DNA of 64,000 nucleotides, from assembly GCF_024211275.1 (NCBI RefSeq), contig NZ_JAMLDX010000010.1, positions 1 through 64,000 on the forward strand, given 5' to 3'. The notes beneath the pieces were generated by a model. That model was not told where the DNA came from and searched no databases. It saw nothing but the letters and a program-made list of their open reading frames with translations. Below, piece after piece: positions 1 to 8,300 of this stretch. The position numbers and the translations under genes are program-made. Origin of the DNA: Sphingomonas tagetis. GTDB taxonomy: Bacteria > Pseudomonadota > Alphaproteobacteria > Sphingomonadales > Sphingomonadaceae. Position 1 is the stretch's first letter; every line of letters starts with the position of its first letter.

Positions 1-50
1 TGGAAGACCGACTTGGCCAGATCCAGTCCGACAACCGACACTTGCTCCAT
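1..50 (-). mobile_element. IS110-family transposase, N-terminal end (cut by window edge)
   Basis: The first 50 bases, read on the minus strand, start with ATG and encode MEQVSVVGLDLAKSVF before the window edge. This is the usual opening of IS110-family (DEDD) transposases, where the Asp in GLDLAK is the first catalytic acidic residue. Only 16 codons are visible, so integrity cannot be judged. The element points away from the TonB-receptor fragment at 120-329 and appears to have truncated it. The element end must lie between about 51 and 119. The family call rests on one short motif that I recognise clearly. Confidence 0.75.
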
Positions 51-119
51 CTTCACTCTCCCTCTCCGACTTATCCGCAGAAAAATATCCCGCGGGGAGG
101 AGAGCCGTCCACGACATCA

Positions 120-329
120 ATTGTGGACATCCCGTCCTATGGCATCGTCAACTTGCGGGTCATGTGGGCGTCGGAAGATAACAAGTACACGGCACAGGTG
201 TTTGTGACCAACGCCCTGAACAAAGACTATTTTGTCAGAATGAACGACGCCATCTTCTCGTCAGGTGCGGTGATCGCGCAGATGGGCGAGCCACGACTGT
301 GGGGCGTCAAGCTTGGCGCTGCATTCTAA
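120..329 (+). pseudogene. TonB-dependent receptor, C-terminal fragment
   Basis: The last 69 codons of an outer-membrane TonB-dependent receptor. The fragment (IPSYGIVNLRVMW through GEPRLWGVKLGAAF) lines up closely with the end of the intact receptor at 12,794-15,160 (VPSYGLVNFRVMW ... GEPRLWGVKFGAAF). It covers the last beta strands of the barrel and the C-terminal Phe that outer-membrane proteins need. No start, signal peptide, TonB box or plug is present, and homology stops at about position 120 where the IS110-type sequence approaches. It is a remnant, not a functional gene. An open frame reaches back to 42, but residues before about 120 do not resemble the paralogue. Confidence 0.85.
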
Positions 330-346
330 CGTGTAGCTTGGTTCGC

Positions 347-383
347 ACCCTTCGTCGTTTCCATGTCTGAAACGACGAAGGGT
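347..383 (+). terminator. Hairpin downstream of the receptor fragment
   Basis: A perfect 14-bp inverted repeat (347-360 and 370-383) with a 9-nt loop begins 17 nt after the receptor stop. There is no clear T tract. The intact receptor at 12,794 has a similar hairpin at the same relative place, so this is probably the original terminator of the broken gene. Confidence 0.6.
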
Positions 384-600
384 ATGCGAGTTTATCGGTT
401 GTTCGGTTGAGGACGCGTGGCCGAGTGAGTTCGGCCCCCGAAGGCCTATATACGGGATGCGGCGTATGGTGCCAGGAACACGGGATGCCCAGGCGTTGCG
501 GGCGCATATCAGGCATCTCAAATATGCTGTAGCGGCCACAACTTGTGAAGAGAGCGTTGCCATGCTGCGGGGATGCTCAGCGAAGCTGAATTTGCTCTGC
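384..600. other. Non-coding stretch
   Basis: I see no supportable gene between the receptor hairpin and the IS3-type element. Short open frames exist on both strands, but none resembles a protein family I know and none has a convincing ribosome binding site. Confidence 0.5.
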
Positions 601-912
601 TGAACCGCGCCGGGTTTGCGGGAAGCTGGTTGGTTGAGTCATGCTGCCAGATCTATAGCGGCGGTGGCGGCATAATATCGGCCTTCGGCTTCGGCGGGCG
701 GGATATTGCCGATGGGTTCGTCTGCACGCCACAGCCGATCTTCTCCGCGATCGACACGACCGCTGCCCAGCATGAGGCGTGATCCTTCTCGTGATCCAAA
801 ACCATCCGTACCGCGCGCTCGCGAACTTCCGGCGCATACTTGTTCGCCGTCTTGCTCATACAGGCTCCACCTTCTCCGGAGTTGAAGCCTCCGGCAAACC
901 CGGCGCGGTTCA
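601..912 (-). mobile_element. 312-bp internally deleted IS3-family element
   Basis: The segment is bounded by a perfect 19-bp terminal inverted repeat, TGAACCGCGCCGGGTTTGC at 601-619 and its complement at 894-912. The similarity continues inward to 25 of 27 positions. TGA-starting ends of this type are typical of IS3-family elements. Inside, the minus strand carries only the first part of an OrfA gene (859 down to about 731). The rest of OrfA and all of OrfB are missing, so the element cannot move on its own but has two ends, like a MITE. I could not establish a target-site duplication. Confidence 0.8.
731..859 (-). pseudogene. IS3-family OrfA, N-terminal fragment
   Basis: About 43 codons starting [20 protein letters not shown], followed by the helix-turn-helix start ([13 protein letters not shown]). 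This is the N-terminus of the OrfA DNA-binding subunit of IS3-family transposases. Similarity ends near 731, where the frame runs into the opposite terminal repeat region. A GGAG-like ribosome binding site precedes the ATG. It lies entirely within the 601-912 element. Confidence 0.75.
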
Positions 913-1153
913 ATTTGCATCCGCGCGATCGCCGCGGCGGTTCAGGCGGACGCCCATAATCACATATATAGATTCGGTCGTTCGGAAGTTCCGCACGCTT
1001 GCGGAGATCGAGGAATATCGCAAGGAAGAACCGAATGATGACGTTTCGCCGCCAAAGCAAATGGCGAGCCCCTTCACCGGCGCATGAAGTGGATGCTGCG
1101 ACGGGGTTCGCCGCGAGCCCGGCCGCGCGGTGCGAATGTACAGGAGATCGGTG

Positions 1154-2182
1154 ATGGACGTGACACGCAGCGCAACGCCCGAAGCGCGACGGCGGGCAAT
1201 TTTATCTGACTTGGGGCCAGGCGCTCATCAGTGCTGGTACCCGATCGCACTGTCGAGCGACGTGCCCAAGGGAAAAGCCATTGGCGTCGATTTAGCGGAC
1301 GGCCGTGTTGTCATTTATCGAGGCGAGGATGAAGTCGTCCGGGTGATGTCCGCGTTTTGCAAGCATATGGGCGCTGACCTCAGCGTGGGCGGCGACGTTA
1401 TCGGCAATAATATTCGTTGCCCCTACCACCATTGGGAGTTTGGCGAGGGCGGCAAGTGCAAAAAGATTGCGTCCGGCGATCCGATTCCAAAAGGATCGAG
1501 CTTGGCGAATCTTCCGACGGAAGAGCGCCTGGGACTGATCTGGGCGTTCCTGGGAGAAGCGCCGCTTTACGATCTGCCCACCTTCGAGGAGTTCGATGAT
1601 AAGAAGCACGCGTATCGGGCATTCGAAATCGAACTCGACGCAAAGTTGAACATCGAGCCTTGGATGTTTGCAACCAACGTCTTCGACGTTGTTCACAATC
1701 GCGTGGTTCACGGTTTGACATTTGCCGATCCTGTTGTCGAGGAAGTCAGCCCTTATCTGCGACGAATGAGCTGGGACGCGGAGCACACAGGTGAGAAGCA
1801 AGAAGGCGCGTGGCGTCCCGACATCGAGGTCAACGGCGTTAACGGCATCACAACAAGGAGCGAAGTTGACGGCCGGCTCAAATGGTACGTCGCCGTGATG
1901 ACGCCATGCGGCAGCCTGGGAACGAGGGTATTCTTTTCGATCGTCACCACGAAAGACGAAAAATCCGAAGAATATCTCGATACCTGGCAGGCGATGCATA
2001 ACAGATTTGTCAACGAGGATCTTCCGATCCTGAACGGTTTGAGATTTGGCGACATGCATTTGGTGAACGCCGATCGCGCCATGGCGCGTTTTATGAGCGC
2101 GGTCCGGAAATACCCCCGTACAACGTTGGACGCACTTGAGACTGCGGCCAACGTGGCAGAGCGCAAGGCGGCAAATGCTTAG
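1154..2182 (+). CDS. Rieske non-heme iron oxygenase, catalytic (alpha) subunit
   Basis: A 342-residue ring-hydroxylating-type oxygenase that would use electrons from a ferredoxin and O2 to hydroxylate or demethylate a hydrophobic substrate in the cytoplasm. The N-terminal Rieske domain shows C-x-H-x17-C-x2-H (C69, H71, C89, H92). The catalytic domain shows a mononuclear iron motif with D178, H181 and H186 (DVVHNRVVH). The length and layout resemble 3-ketosteroid 9-alpha-hydroxylase-like and related monooxygenases rather than dioxygenases with a beta subunit; none is encoded nearby. I chose ATG 1154 because AGGAG lies 8 nt upstream; GTG 1130 is possible. The ferredoxin at 6,015 is a plausible electron donor; no reductase gene is visible. 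The substrate is unknown. Confidence 0.85.
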   Translation: MDVTRSATPEARRRAILSDLGPGAHQCWYPIALSSDVPKGKAIGVDLADGRVVIYRGEDEVVRVMSAFCKHMGADLSVGGDVIGNNIRCPYHHWEFGEGGKCKKIASGDPIPKGSSLANLPTEERLGLIWAFLGEAPLYDLPTFEEFDDKKHAYRAFEIELDAKLNIEPWMFATNVFDVVHNRVVHGLTFADPVVEEVSPYLRRMSWDAEHTGEKQEGAWRPDIEVNGVNGITTRSEVDGRLKWYVAVMTPCGSLGTRVFFSIVTTKDEKSEEYLDTWQAMHNRFVNEDLPILNGLRFGDMHLVNADRAMARFMSAVRKYPRTTLDALETAANVAERKAANA

Positions 2183-2274
2183 GTGTCGCGTCTCGAACCA
2201 GCCGCCGCGAAGGCCGCGCGCAACGCGCCGTGGGCGCCTTTGAAAAAATTAGGGTAAGCCGTCACGGCTAGGAA

Positions 2275-2330
2275 TCGTCGACATTTAAGGTCAATCAGCT
2301 TGAACCTTAAAGAGGAAACAATGTCGACGA
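2275..2330. repeat. Composite stem-loop
   Basis: An outer perfect 11-bp inverted repeat (2275-2285 with 2320-2330, TCGTCGACATT and complement) encloses an inner 10-11-bp repeat with one bulge (about 2284-2293 with 2299-2309). It lies 93 bp after the Rieske stop and just before a decayed lyase gene. It could be a terminator, an operator or an old element end; the sequence does not decide. Confidence 0.45.
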
Positions 2331-2372
2331 ATTGCGGGCTGCTTACAGAACTGAGGCGACGCGATAACTCAT

Positions 2373-2594
2373 GAGCTCGAAGATCATTTCCCGGCACGCT
2401 TCGAGGACGTCTAGCAGAAGAACATTCGGCTCGTCGTCCAAGAACATGGAGCGGAGAAGCCGACCTTTGTTCGCATAAGCACGGTGAACTCGCCGGAGTT
2501 CCGCGATGATTTAGAGGCGATTGTTTGCAAGGATCTGCATGGCGTGACGCTGCCGAAGGTTCAGAAATACCGCGCTTCGGCGCGGAGCTCATGA
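2373..2594 (+). pseudogene. HpcH/HpaI (CitE-like) lyase, decayed internal fragment
   Basis: One reading frame gives ELEDHFPARFEDV, a TAG stop at 2412-2414, then QKNIRLVVQEHG, FVRIST, VNSPEFRDDLEAIV and HGVTLPKV. This order (LEDxxxP, the FVRI strand, DLEAIV, GVTLPKV) is that of the CitE-like branch of HpcH/HpaI aldolases, which cleave CoA-thioester substrates. The conserved N-terminal strand, the C-terminal half and a start are missing, and a stop interrupts the frame. It is a relic of a catabolic gene. An intact member of the family is at 28,538-29,452, but the two are not close copies. Confidence 0.7.
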
Positions 2595-2950
2595 TGAGCA
2601 GCGTCGATCACTTTTAGCTGCAGCTGCTGTCGCGCGCTCCATGGCCGCCGACTTCGATCGGTGTAGCTGTCGTTCTGACGCTCCCGTGTAGCATCCGGCC
2701 CACAGTGCATCTGTCTATTACGGGCTGAATAAATGCACCATCAAATCGCGGGACTAAATAGAAAATGTCCCAGGCGATCGAAACCCTGAATGACGTCGCG
2801 GGCTGAGACTGGGCACCGGCAACGTCGCGCTAAATCAGATGCGTGATGATTCAAGTTGAGCCGGGCTGACGGCTATCAAAGTCGGATCGCGTGATCTACT
2901 CGATTTGCTCAAGCGCTGCGGAATACGCGGTTTGTGGTTGGAGGGTTTCG
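2595..2950. other. Non-coding stretch, probably degraded
   Basis: No intact gene. Stops occur in all frames at short intervals and I recognise no protein fragment with confidence. The right end carries the GGAGGG ribosome binding site (2940-2945) of the amidohydrolase at 2951. Confidence 0.5.
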
Positions 2951-4066
2951 ATGACGGATGGCTGGCGGATTATTTCGAGCGATTCGCACGTGGTGGAGCA
3001 TTGCGATCTCTGGCAGGAGCGGGTGGCCAAGCAGTACAAGGACCGGGCGCCGAGGCTGGTTCGCGAAGCGGACACCGACCGGCTGGTCTGCGAAGAAATT
3101 GCGATGCCGCCGATCGGCTTCATGGCCGGCGCCTACCGCAGCAACAAGGATGTGAAGCGCGAGGGTCGCTGGGAAACCGACGTGCCGTCCGCTGGATACG
3201 ACCCGGACGCGCGCCTCAAGGAGATCGATAAGGACGGGGTCTATGGCGAGGTTCTGTACCCGACTCTGGGCCTTATCTTCTTCACGCTCGACGACCTTGA
3301 CTTCAAGTGGGCGCTGTTTCGCGCTTACAACGACTGGATCGCTGAGTTCTGCGCAGCGCATCCCAATCGGTACAAGGGCATTGCTCTCATCGCTCACGAC
3401 GATGTCGAATTGGCTACTCAGGAAATCCGGCGCGTTCACAAGCTCGGCCTCTCGGGCTTCATGCTTGCGACGGTGCAGGGTGAAGCCTATCAGCCCTATT
3501 CCTCCAAAATATACTACCCGATGTGGCAGGCCGCCGTTGAGTGCAATATGCCCGCGCACTTCCACTCGGCAACGTCGCGTGACAAGCGGAACTCGTTCAA
3601 CAACGCGAAGGGGCGTGACCCGATTTGGTCCTTGCTGCGCAACGACCGCATCCAGCGTCCGCTTCTGGGGATGCTGATGGGCGGTACGTTCGATGCGTTC
3701 CCGGACCTGATCTTCGTCTCGGCAGAGAATGAGGTAAGCTGGGCGCCTTTGATGCTGGAAAGCGCCGACTTCGAGTTCCACCGGCATCGTGGGATCGAAT
3801 ATCAGGGCTTCGATGCCCGCAGCGATCATCCGCCGAGCTACTATTGGGAGCGCAACGTGAAGGCGGCGTTCATGCGTGATCACGTCGTTGCCCGCTTCCA
3901 CGATATGATCGGCACGGAAACGCTGATGTTCCAGACCGACTTCCCGCACAGCGTCAGCACTTTCCCGAACACGCAGGCTTTTGTCCAAAAGCTGCTCGCC
4001 GGCGTCGATCCGGTGGCTCGGGACAAGATGCTCTATCAGAACGCAGCGACGCTCTACGGGTTCTGA
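2951..4066 (+). CDS. Amidohydrolase_2-family metal-dependent hydrolase
   Basis: A 371-residue TIM-barrel hydrolase or decarboxylase of the amidohydrolase_2 group, the family of ACMSD and LigW/LigY-like enzymes, which act on aromatic or ring-cleavage acids. The N-terminus has D11-S-H13 in SSDSHVVE, the usual first metal site. Later landmarks are FHSATSRDK, SAENEVSWAP and, near residue 329, QTDFPHS with the conserved Asp. I placed the start at ATG 2951, with GGAGGG 5 nt upstream. A frame opening at 2891 lacks a site. A 5'-truncated relative is at 33,157-34,095. The gene ends 68 bp before another amidohydrolase and is probably co-transcribed with it. The substrate cannot be read from the sequence. 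Confidence 0.85.
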   Translation: MTDGWRIISSDSHVVEHCDLWQERVAKQYKDRAPRLVREADTDRLVCEEIAMPPIGFMAGAYRSNKDVKREGRWETDVPSAGYDPDARLKEIDKDGVYGEVLYPTLGLIFFTLDDLDFKWALFRAYNDWIAEFCAAHPNRYKGIALIAHDDVELATQEIRRVHKLGLSGFMLATVQGEAYQPYSSKIYYPMWQAAVECNMPAHFHSATSRDKRNSFNNAKGRDPIWSLLRNDRIQRPLLGMLMGGTFDAFPDLIFVSAENEVSWAPLMLESADFEFHRHRGIEYQGFDARSDHPPSYYWERNVKAAFMRDHVVARFHDMIGTETLMFQTDFPHSVSTFPNTQAFVQKLLAGVDPVARDKMLYQNAATLYGF

Positions 4067-4134
4067 GCTGGCGGCAATATCGGCCAACGCATGCCCCTGA
4101 TGGCTGTGACAAACGAATGGGAACAGGGTAGAGG

Positions 4135-5823
4135 ATGTACGACCTCATCATTCGCGGCGGGACGGTGATCGATGGCTCGGGGCAGCCTGGCTATCGGGGC
4201 GACGTTGCAATTCAGGACGGGCGCATCGCCGCGATCGGCGATGTCTCGGGCCTTGCCACACGAGAGATCGATGCCGACGGGCAGGTCGTCACACCTGGTT
4301 TCATCGACGGGCACACGCATCTCGACGCACAGATGCATTGGGATGCGCTGGGATCGTCGTCCTGCTGGCAGGGCATCACGACGGCGGTGATGGGCAATTG
4401 CGGGTTCACGCTGGCGCCGAGTTCCAAGGCGCGGCGCGGCCTGGTCGTCCGCAATCTCGAGCGTGCCGAGGACATCTCTGGCGCGGCGATGGAAGCGGGG
4501 ATCGACTGGCGCTGGACGACGTTTCGCGAATATCTCGATGTCGTCGATGCCTTGCCCAAGGGCATCAACTACGCCGCCCAGATCGGTCATTCGGCGCTGC
4601 GCACCTTCGTCATGGGCGAGGACGCGTTCGAGCGAACGTCGAACGACGACGAGCTCGCGCTCATGCGGCGTGAGCTGGAGGACGCGCTGTCGGCCGGCGC
4701 GATCGGCTTTACGACCTCGCGCGGGGAGGGGCATCTGACCTCTGACGACCGCCCGGTGGCGTCGCGCCTGGCCGATTGGAGCGAGGTCCGCAGCCTCGTA
4801 ATGGCGATGGGCAAGTTCGGGCGGCGGATGTTCGAACTCGCCCCGCCCAGCGCGTCGCGCTTTGGCGACATCGAGGTTCGCCGCCGCTTCCACGAGGAAT
4901 TGCTGCAGCTTTCGGTGGCGAGCGGGGCGACGATTACCTGGGGCCTGATCCCGTTGCCCGACGTGACGGCGGAGGAATTGCCGCTGCTCGACCGCGCGGC
5001 GGCGGCGGGCGGCAAGCTGATCGGCCAGTCGCACAGCCGGGGCATCTACCTGCTCTGGTCGTTCCAGACGCAAACGCCATATGACTGGATTCCCGAGTGG
5101 AAGAAGGTCCGCTCGCTGCCGATCGAGCAGCAGCTTCAGGCGCTGAAGGACCCGCAGGTTCGCGCGACCCTCGTCAATTCGGCGAAACATGCCGTGTTCC
5201 CGGTCTCCGCCGCCGCGGACATCCCCAAGCCGCCGGATTTCGAGCAGATGGTGGTGTGGCAGAACGCGCTGCCGCCCAACCCGACGATGCACGACATGGC
5301 GGCGCAGCGCGGTGTAGATCCGATCGAGCTGTTCATCGATCTCGCCGTGGAAACCAATCTGGAGCAATATTTCTACCAGCCCGGCTTGCGCTGGGACGAA
5401 AAGGCGCTGATCGATGCGATGCGCCACCCGCATTGCGTGATGACCTTCTCCGACGCCGGGGCGCACGTCACGCAGCAGGAATGCTCGCTGCAGACCTATC
5501 TGCTGTCGCACTGGGTGCGCCAGCGGCAGGAATTCTCGCTCGAGGAAGCCGTGCGCATGGTCACGCTGGCGCCGGCCAAGGCGTGGGGCTTCACCGACCG
5601 CGGGTTGCTGCGCGAGGGCATGGCGGCGGACATCAACATCTTCGATCCCGAACGCATCACGCCGACGCTGCCCGTGCTGCTCCACGATCTGCCGACCGGG
5701 GCGCCGCGGCTCGAATCGCGCGCCGACGGCATCCTCGCGACGATCGTTGGCGGGCAGGTGACGATCGAGCGCGGGGAACATAGCGGGGCACTGCCCGGCA
5801 AGCTGCTGCGCCGTCAGGCGTGA
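4135..5823 (+). CDS. D-aminoacylase-type amidohydrolase
   Basis: A 562-residue cytoplasmic amidohydrolase of the N-acyl-D-amino-acid deacylase/dihydroorotase-like group. The N-terminal beta-sandwich strand (MYDLIIRGGTVIDGSG) is followed by metal ligands H60 and H62 in GFIDGHTH. C89 in GNCGFTLAP matches the metal-binding Cys typical of D-aminoacylases. SHSRG and FSDAGAHV supply later conserved positions, and the C-terminal strand returns to the small beta domain. The length is normal for the family. GAGG lies directly before the ATG. It follows the amidohydrolase at 2951 and precedes an SDR stub. Members often cleave N-acyl, amide or cyclic-amide bonds in xenobiotics, so an amide substrate is likely but unproved. 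Confidence 0.88.
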   Translation: MYDLIIRGGTVIDGSGQPGYRGDVAIQDGRIAAIGDVSGLATREIDADGQVVTPGFIDGHTHLDAQMHWDALGSSSCWQGITTAVMGNCGFTLAPSSKARRGLVVRNLERAEDISGAAMEAGIDWRWTTFREYLDVVDALPKGINYAAQIGHSALRTFVMGEDAFERTSNDDELALMRRELEDALSAGAIGFTTSRGEGHLTSDDRPVASRLADWSEVRSLVMAMGKFGRRMFELAPPSASRFGDIEVRRRFHEELLQLSVASGATITWGLIPLPDVTAEELPLLDRAAAAGGKLIGQSHSRGIYLLWSFQTQTPYDWIPEWKKVRSLPIEQQLQALKDPQVRATLVNSAKHAVFPVSAAADIPKPPDFEQMVVWQNALPPNPTMHDMAAQRGVDPIELFIDLAVETNLEQYFYQPGLRWDEKALIDAMRHPHCVMTFSDAGAHVTQQECSLQTYLLSHWVRQRQEFSLEEAVRMVTLAPAKAWGFTDRGLLREGMAADINIFDPERITPTLPVLLHDLPTGAPRLESRADGILATIVGGQVTIERGEHSGALPGKLLRRQA

Positions 5824-5833
5824 AAGGGATCTC

Positions 5834-5983
5834 ATGAAACAGCTTTCGGGCAAGGTCGCGGTGATCACCGGCGCGGGCAGCGGCATCGGTGCCGGCATGG
5901 CCCGCGCGTTCGCGGCCGCCGGCATGCAATGCCCTGACGCCCACAAGAACCGATCGCAAGATGCTGGCCCGTTCTTCGGCTGA
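5834..5983 (+). pseudogene. SDR, 5' fragment only
   Basis: Starts 10 nt after the D-aminoacylase-like gene, with GGGAT before the ATG. Thirty-three residues match a short-chain dehydrogenase N-terminus, including the nucleotide-binding motif (VITGAGSGIGAGMARAF). After AAAGMQC the similarity stops and the frame ends at 5983 after 49 codons, where about 250 would be expected. An internal deletion that joins this stub to the leader of the ferredoxin gene explains the layout. The protein is not functional. Confidence 0.8.
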
Positions 5984-6014
5984 CGCGGCTCCGATACAAG
6001 CAGAGAATCGCGAC

Positions 6015-6338
6015 ATGGCAAGAATTACGTTCGTTGAATCCGATGGAACCGAGCATCAGATCGAGGCCGATGACGGCTACACCGTCATGGAAGTGGCGCG
6101 GGACAATGACGTGCCCGGCATCGAAGCGGAGTGCGGCGGTGCGGGAGCGTGCGCAACCTGCCATATCTATGTCGACCTGGCCTGGACCGCGGTGGCGGGC
6201 GAGGCCGGACCGACTGAGCGCGAATTGCTTGAGATGGTTGAGGACCGCCGCGCTGAAAGCCGGCTGAGTTGTCAAATCAATATCCGCTCCGAGCTTGACG
6301 GGCTGATTGTAAGATTGCCCGAAGTGCAGGGCTTTTGA
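6015..6338 (+). CDS. [2Fe-2S] ferredoxin, adrenodoxin/putidaredoxin type
   Basis: A 107-residue soluble electron carrier. Cluster ligands are C40, C46 and C49 (C-x5-C-x2-C in ECGGAGACATCH) and C86 in LSCQINI, the standard pattern for vertebrate-type and bacterial oxygenase or P450 ferredoxins. The acidic helix after the cluster fits a docking surface for a reductase. I chose ATG 6015 because the family starts with ARITFVE; a longer frame from 5889 is only the SDR stub region. It is likely to serve the Rieske oxygenase at 1,154 or an enzyme outside the window. No ferredoxin reductase is present here. Confidence 0.92.
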   Translation: MARITFVESDGTEHQIEADDGYTVMEVARDNDVPGIEAECGGAGACATCHIYVDLAWTAVAGEAGPTERELLEMVEDRRAESRLSCQINIRSELDGLIVRLPEVQGF

Positions 6339-6998
6339 CCAGGCGAGAAAATCTCCTTCAAATTCGATCGACGGGCGCCGTCCGATATTAGTGGAAGTGC
6401 AAGGCGCTGACTGAACTTGCCAGGCTGACAGCGGGGCATCGTGCCAGCTGCTCCGATCGCGATTGTGCGCTGCACGCCAACAGCTTTACCGACGACATAG
6501 GCATGGTTCACCCGAGCGGCCCAAGCCGAAGGACCACAGTTCGAGCCGTTGATGGCCGAGCTTGGGTCGTCACAGCATCATCGTACTTCCGGTGGATGTA
6601 GCTTGGAAGGCTGGCGCCCTTCAAGCGGGCCGCAGGGTGGAAACCGCGTCTGTCAGTGGGCGTACAATTCTCCGCAATAGTGGGCTTTGAAAATTCCCTG
6701 GTGGCTGATCAGCCCAGCCAATTTTGCCGGGGCTAGCCCCGACAAAATTGGCTTCGCCGACATCCATGCCGTCCCCGTGTTGCGGGGAGGCGGTGTCGAT
6801 GGTCCGACTTGGAGACTGCCGATGATCCTGAAGCTACACCGACCGGGTGTTCCGGTCGCTGCCATGGCTGTTCATCGCATCAACTCAACTCTTCGTGCGC
6901 CGCATCAAGGGGATAATGTAATCACAGCGAATAATTATGAATCAGACTCTTGAGGTACCGCGAGCCACATCTCTCGGTTTACACGAACCGACAGCCGC
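6339..6998. other. 660-bp gene-free stretch
   Basis: No supportable gene on either strand. Apart from the palindrome at 6717-6752, nothing is recognisable. The block around 6655-6960 has the look of a relic of mobile DNA, but I could not assign it to a family. Confidence 0.5.
6717..6752. repeat. 36-bp near-perfect palindrome
   Basis: Two 17-bp arms (6717-6733 and 6736-6752) are complementary except at one position and are separated by only 2 bp, TA, inside CTAG. The AT-rich outer halves (GCCAATTTTG and CAAAATTGGC) enclose a GC-rich core. It sits in a gene-free stretch, and its lack of a usable loop argues against a simple terminator. Confidence 0.6.
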
Positions 6999-8249
6999 TC
7001 AGACCTTCGCCAAATGGTGACCGACCAACAGGTAGTGTACTGCGCCCCAGAGCTTAAAGAGCGACAGAATGAGAAGCGCAACCTTCAGAGAATCCGCGCC
7101 ATAATAGGGCTGGAACAGATCGCTGAACAAGCCGCAGACGAACGCGCCAGAGGCCATGCCGACGCCGCTGATGGCGAACATCGTCACCGCTGCGGCGAAG
7201 CTGCGCGCGCTTGGATCCACGGCGGACTGAATCGTCGAGTACGTGGGGGCGAGGTAGAATGCCACCAGGAAAATGCTGATCCCCGTCAGGACGATGAACA
7301 GCGGATAGTTGCTCGTTAGCAGCGAGCCGATTTGGGCGATCATGGCGATGACGAAGGCAATGGCGAGCACATTGTACGAACTCCGCGGACCGCGCTTCGC
7401 CAGCCATCCACCAATGAAGCCGCCCCCCAAAATGCCCAATATCGCTACGCCGCCGGCAATTGCGCCAAAGGATGCCCCGGTCTCGGTCGCGTTGAGGCCG
7501 AACGTACGCATCACATAGGCCGGTCCCCAGCTGCCCAGCGCGCCCGAGCTGATCCCAAGGACCGCACCGCCGATCATCAGGTTACGAATTGGTTTGTTGG
7601 CGAGCAGGCTCCGAAAATTCCCCTTGGGCAGTTCGCGCGTGCCGCTCGCTTGCTCACGCACAGGCTCGCGGACGGTGGTGAGCACCAGTGCGCACATCAC
7701 CACGCCGGTGCCGCCTACCATGAAAAGCGTCATGCGCCAGCCCAGCTGGTCGTTGAGGTAGCCGCCGAGCGATAGTGCGAGGAAGGTGCCGATCGCGAGT
7801 CCCAGTGAATAGATGGCAATCGCTTTGGGTCGCGAGCCCTTATCGGTGTAATCCGCGATAATCGAGTGGGCGGCCGGTGTCAGCGCAGCCTCGCCCACCG
7901 CGACACCAATGCGACTGATCAGCAATGTCTTCATGCCCAGCGCAAAACCACCGACGGCAGTCAGCGCGCTCCAGAAAGCGATCGCACCGCCGATGACGTG
8001 AACCCGGACGCCGCGATCCGAAAGTTTGGAGATCGGGATCGCGCTCACCGCATAAGTGAGTGAAAATGCCGGTCCGGTGATCAGTCCAATCTGCGTATCG
8101 CTCAACAACAGGTCGCGCTTGAGCGATTCAACCAGGATGAAAAGAACCTTGGAGTCCATCGCGGCGAGCGTCTGACAGAGCATCAGCACCCCCACGACAT
8201 ACCAGCCATAAAGCCTGCTGTGGGCGCGTGCGGGCGTGTCGATTGTCAC
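6999..8249 (-). CDS. MFS transporter, spinster-like
   Basis: A 416-residue inner-membrane secondary transporter with about 12 hydrophobic segments. It contains the MFS loop 2-3 motif region (ISKLSDRGVR) and a second-half repeat after the central loop. The N-terminal half (YGWYVVGVLMLCQTLAAMDSKV, GLITGPAFSLTYAVSAIPI) resembles spinster-type MFS proteins common beside catabolic genes of sphingomonads. The start is GTG at 8249. It is the last gene of a probable VOC-GGT-MFS operon, 51 bp after the GGT stop, so it probably moves the substrate or product of that operon. The direction of transport is unknown. Confidence 0.85.
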   Translation of the reverse strand: MTIDTPARAHSRLYGWYVVGVLMLCQTLAAMDSKVLFILVESLKRDLLLSDTQIGLITGPAFSLTYAVSAIPISKLSDRGVRVHVIGGAIAFWSALTAVGGFALGMKTLLISRIGVAVGEAALTPAAHSIIADYTDKGSRPKAIAIYSLGLAIGTFLALSLGGYLNDQLGWRMTLFMVGGTGVVMCALVLTTVREPVREQASGTRELPKGNFRSLLANKPIRNLMIGGAVLGISSGALGSWGPAYVMRTFGLNATETGASFGAIAGGVAILGILGGGFIGGWLAKRGPRSSYNVLAIAFVIAMIAQIGSLLTSNYPLFIVLTGISIFLVAFYLAPTYSTIQSAVDPSARSFAAAVTMFAISGVGMASGAFVCGLFSDLFQPYYGADSLKVALLILSLFKLWGAVHYLLVGHHLAKV

Positions 8250-8300
8250 GTTATCGAACCCTTCGATATGAGGAGCGTAAATTTGCAGAAATTGGTGATC

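Noticed and set aside
587..924. Target-site duplication ATTTGC around the IS3-type element
   Set aside because: The two copies are not at equal distance from the element ends and are too long for this family; probably chance.
779..1087. Plus-strand frame ending [18 protein letters not shown]
   Set aside because: The end looks somewhat protein-like, but the frame crosses the IS3-type element, has no recognised family and no ribosome binding site.
2909..4087. 392-codon minus-strand frame opposite the first amidohydrolase
   Set aside because: Shadow of the plus-strand gene, which has all family motifs and a ribosome binding site.
4054..6021. Long minus-strand open frame opposite the D-aminoacylase-like gene
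   Set aside because: Composition is that of a high-GC antisense shadow, with runs of Arg, His and Gln and no recognisable domain; the plus strand encodes a clear enzyme.
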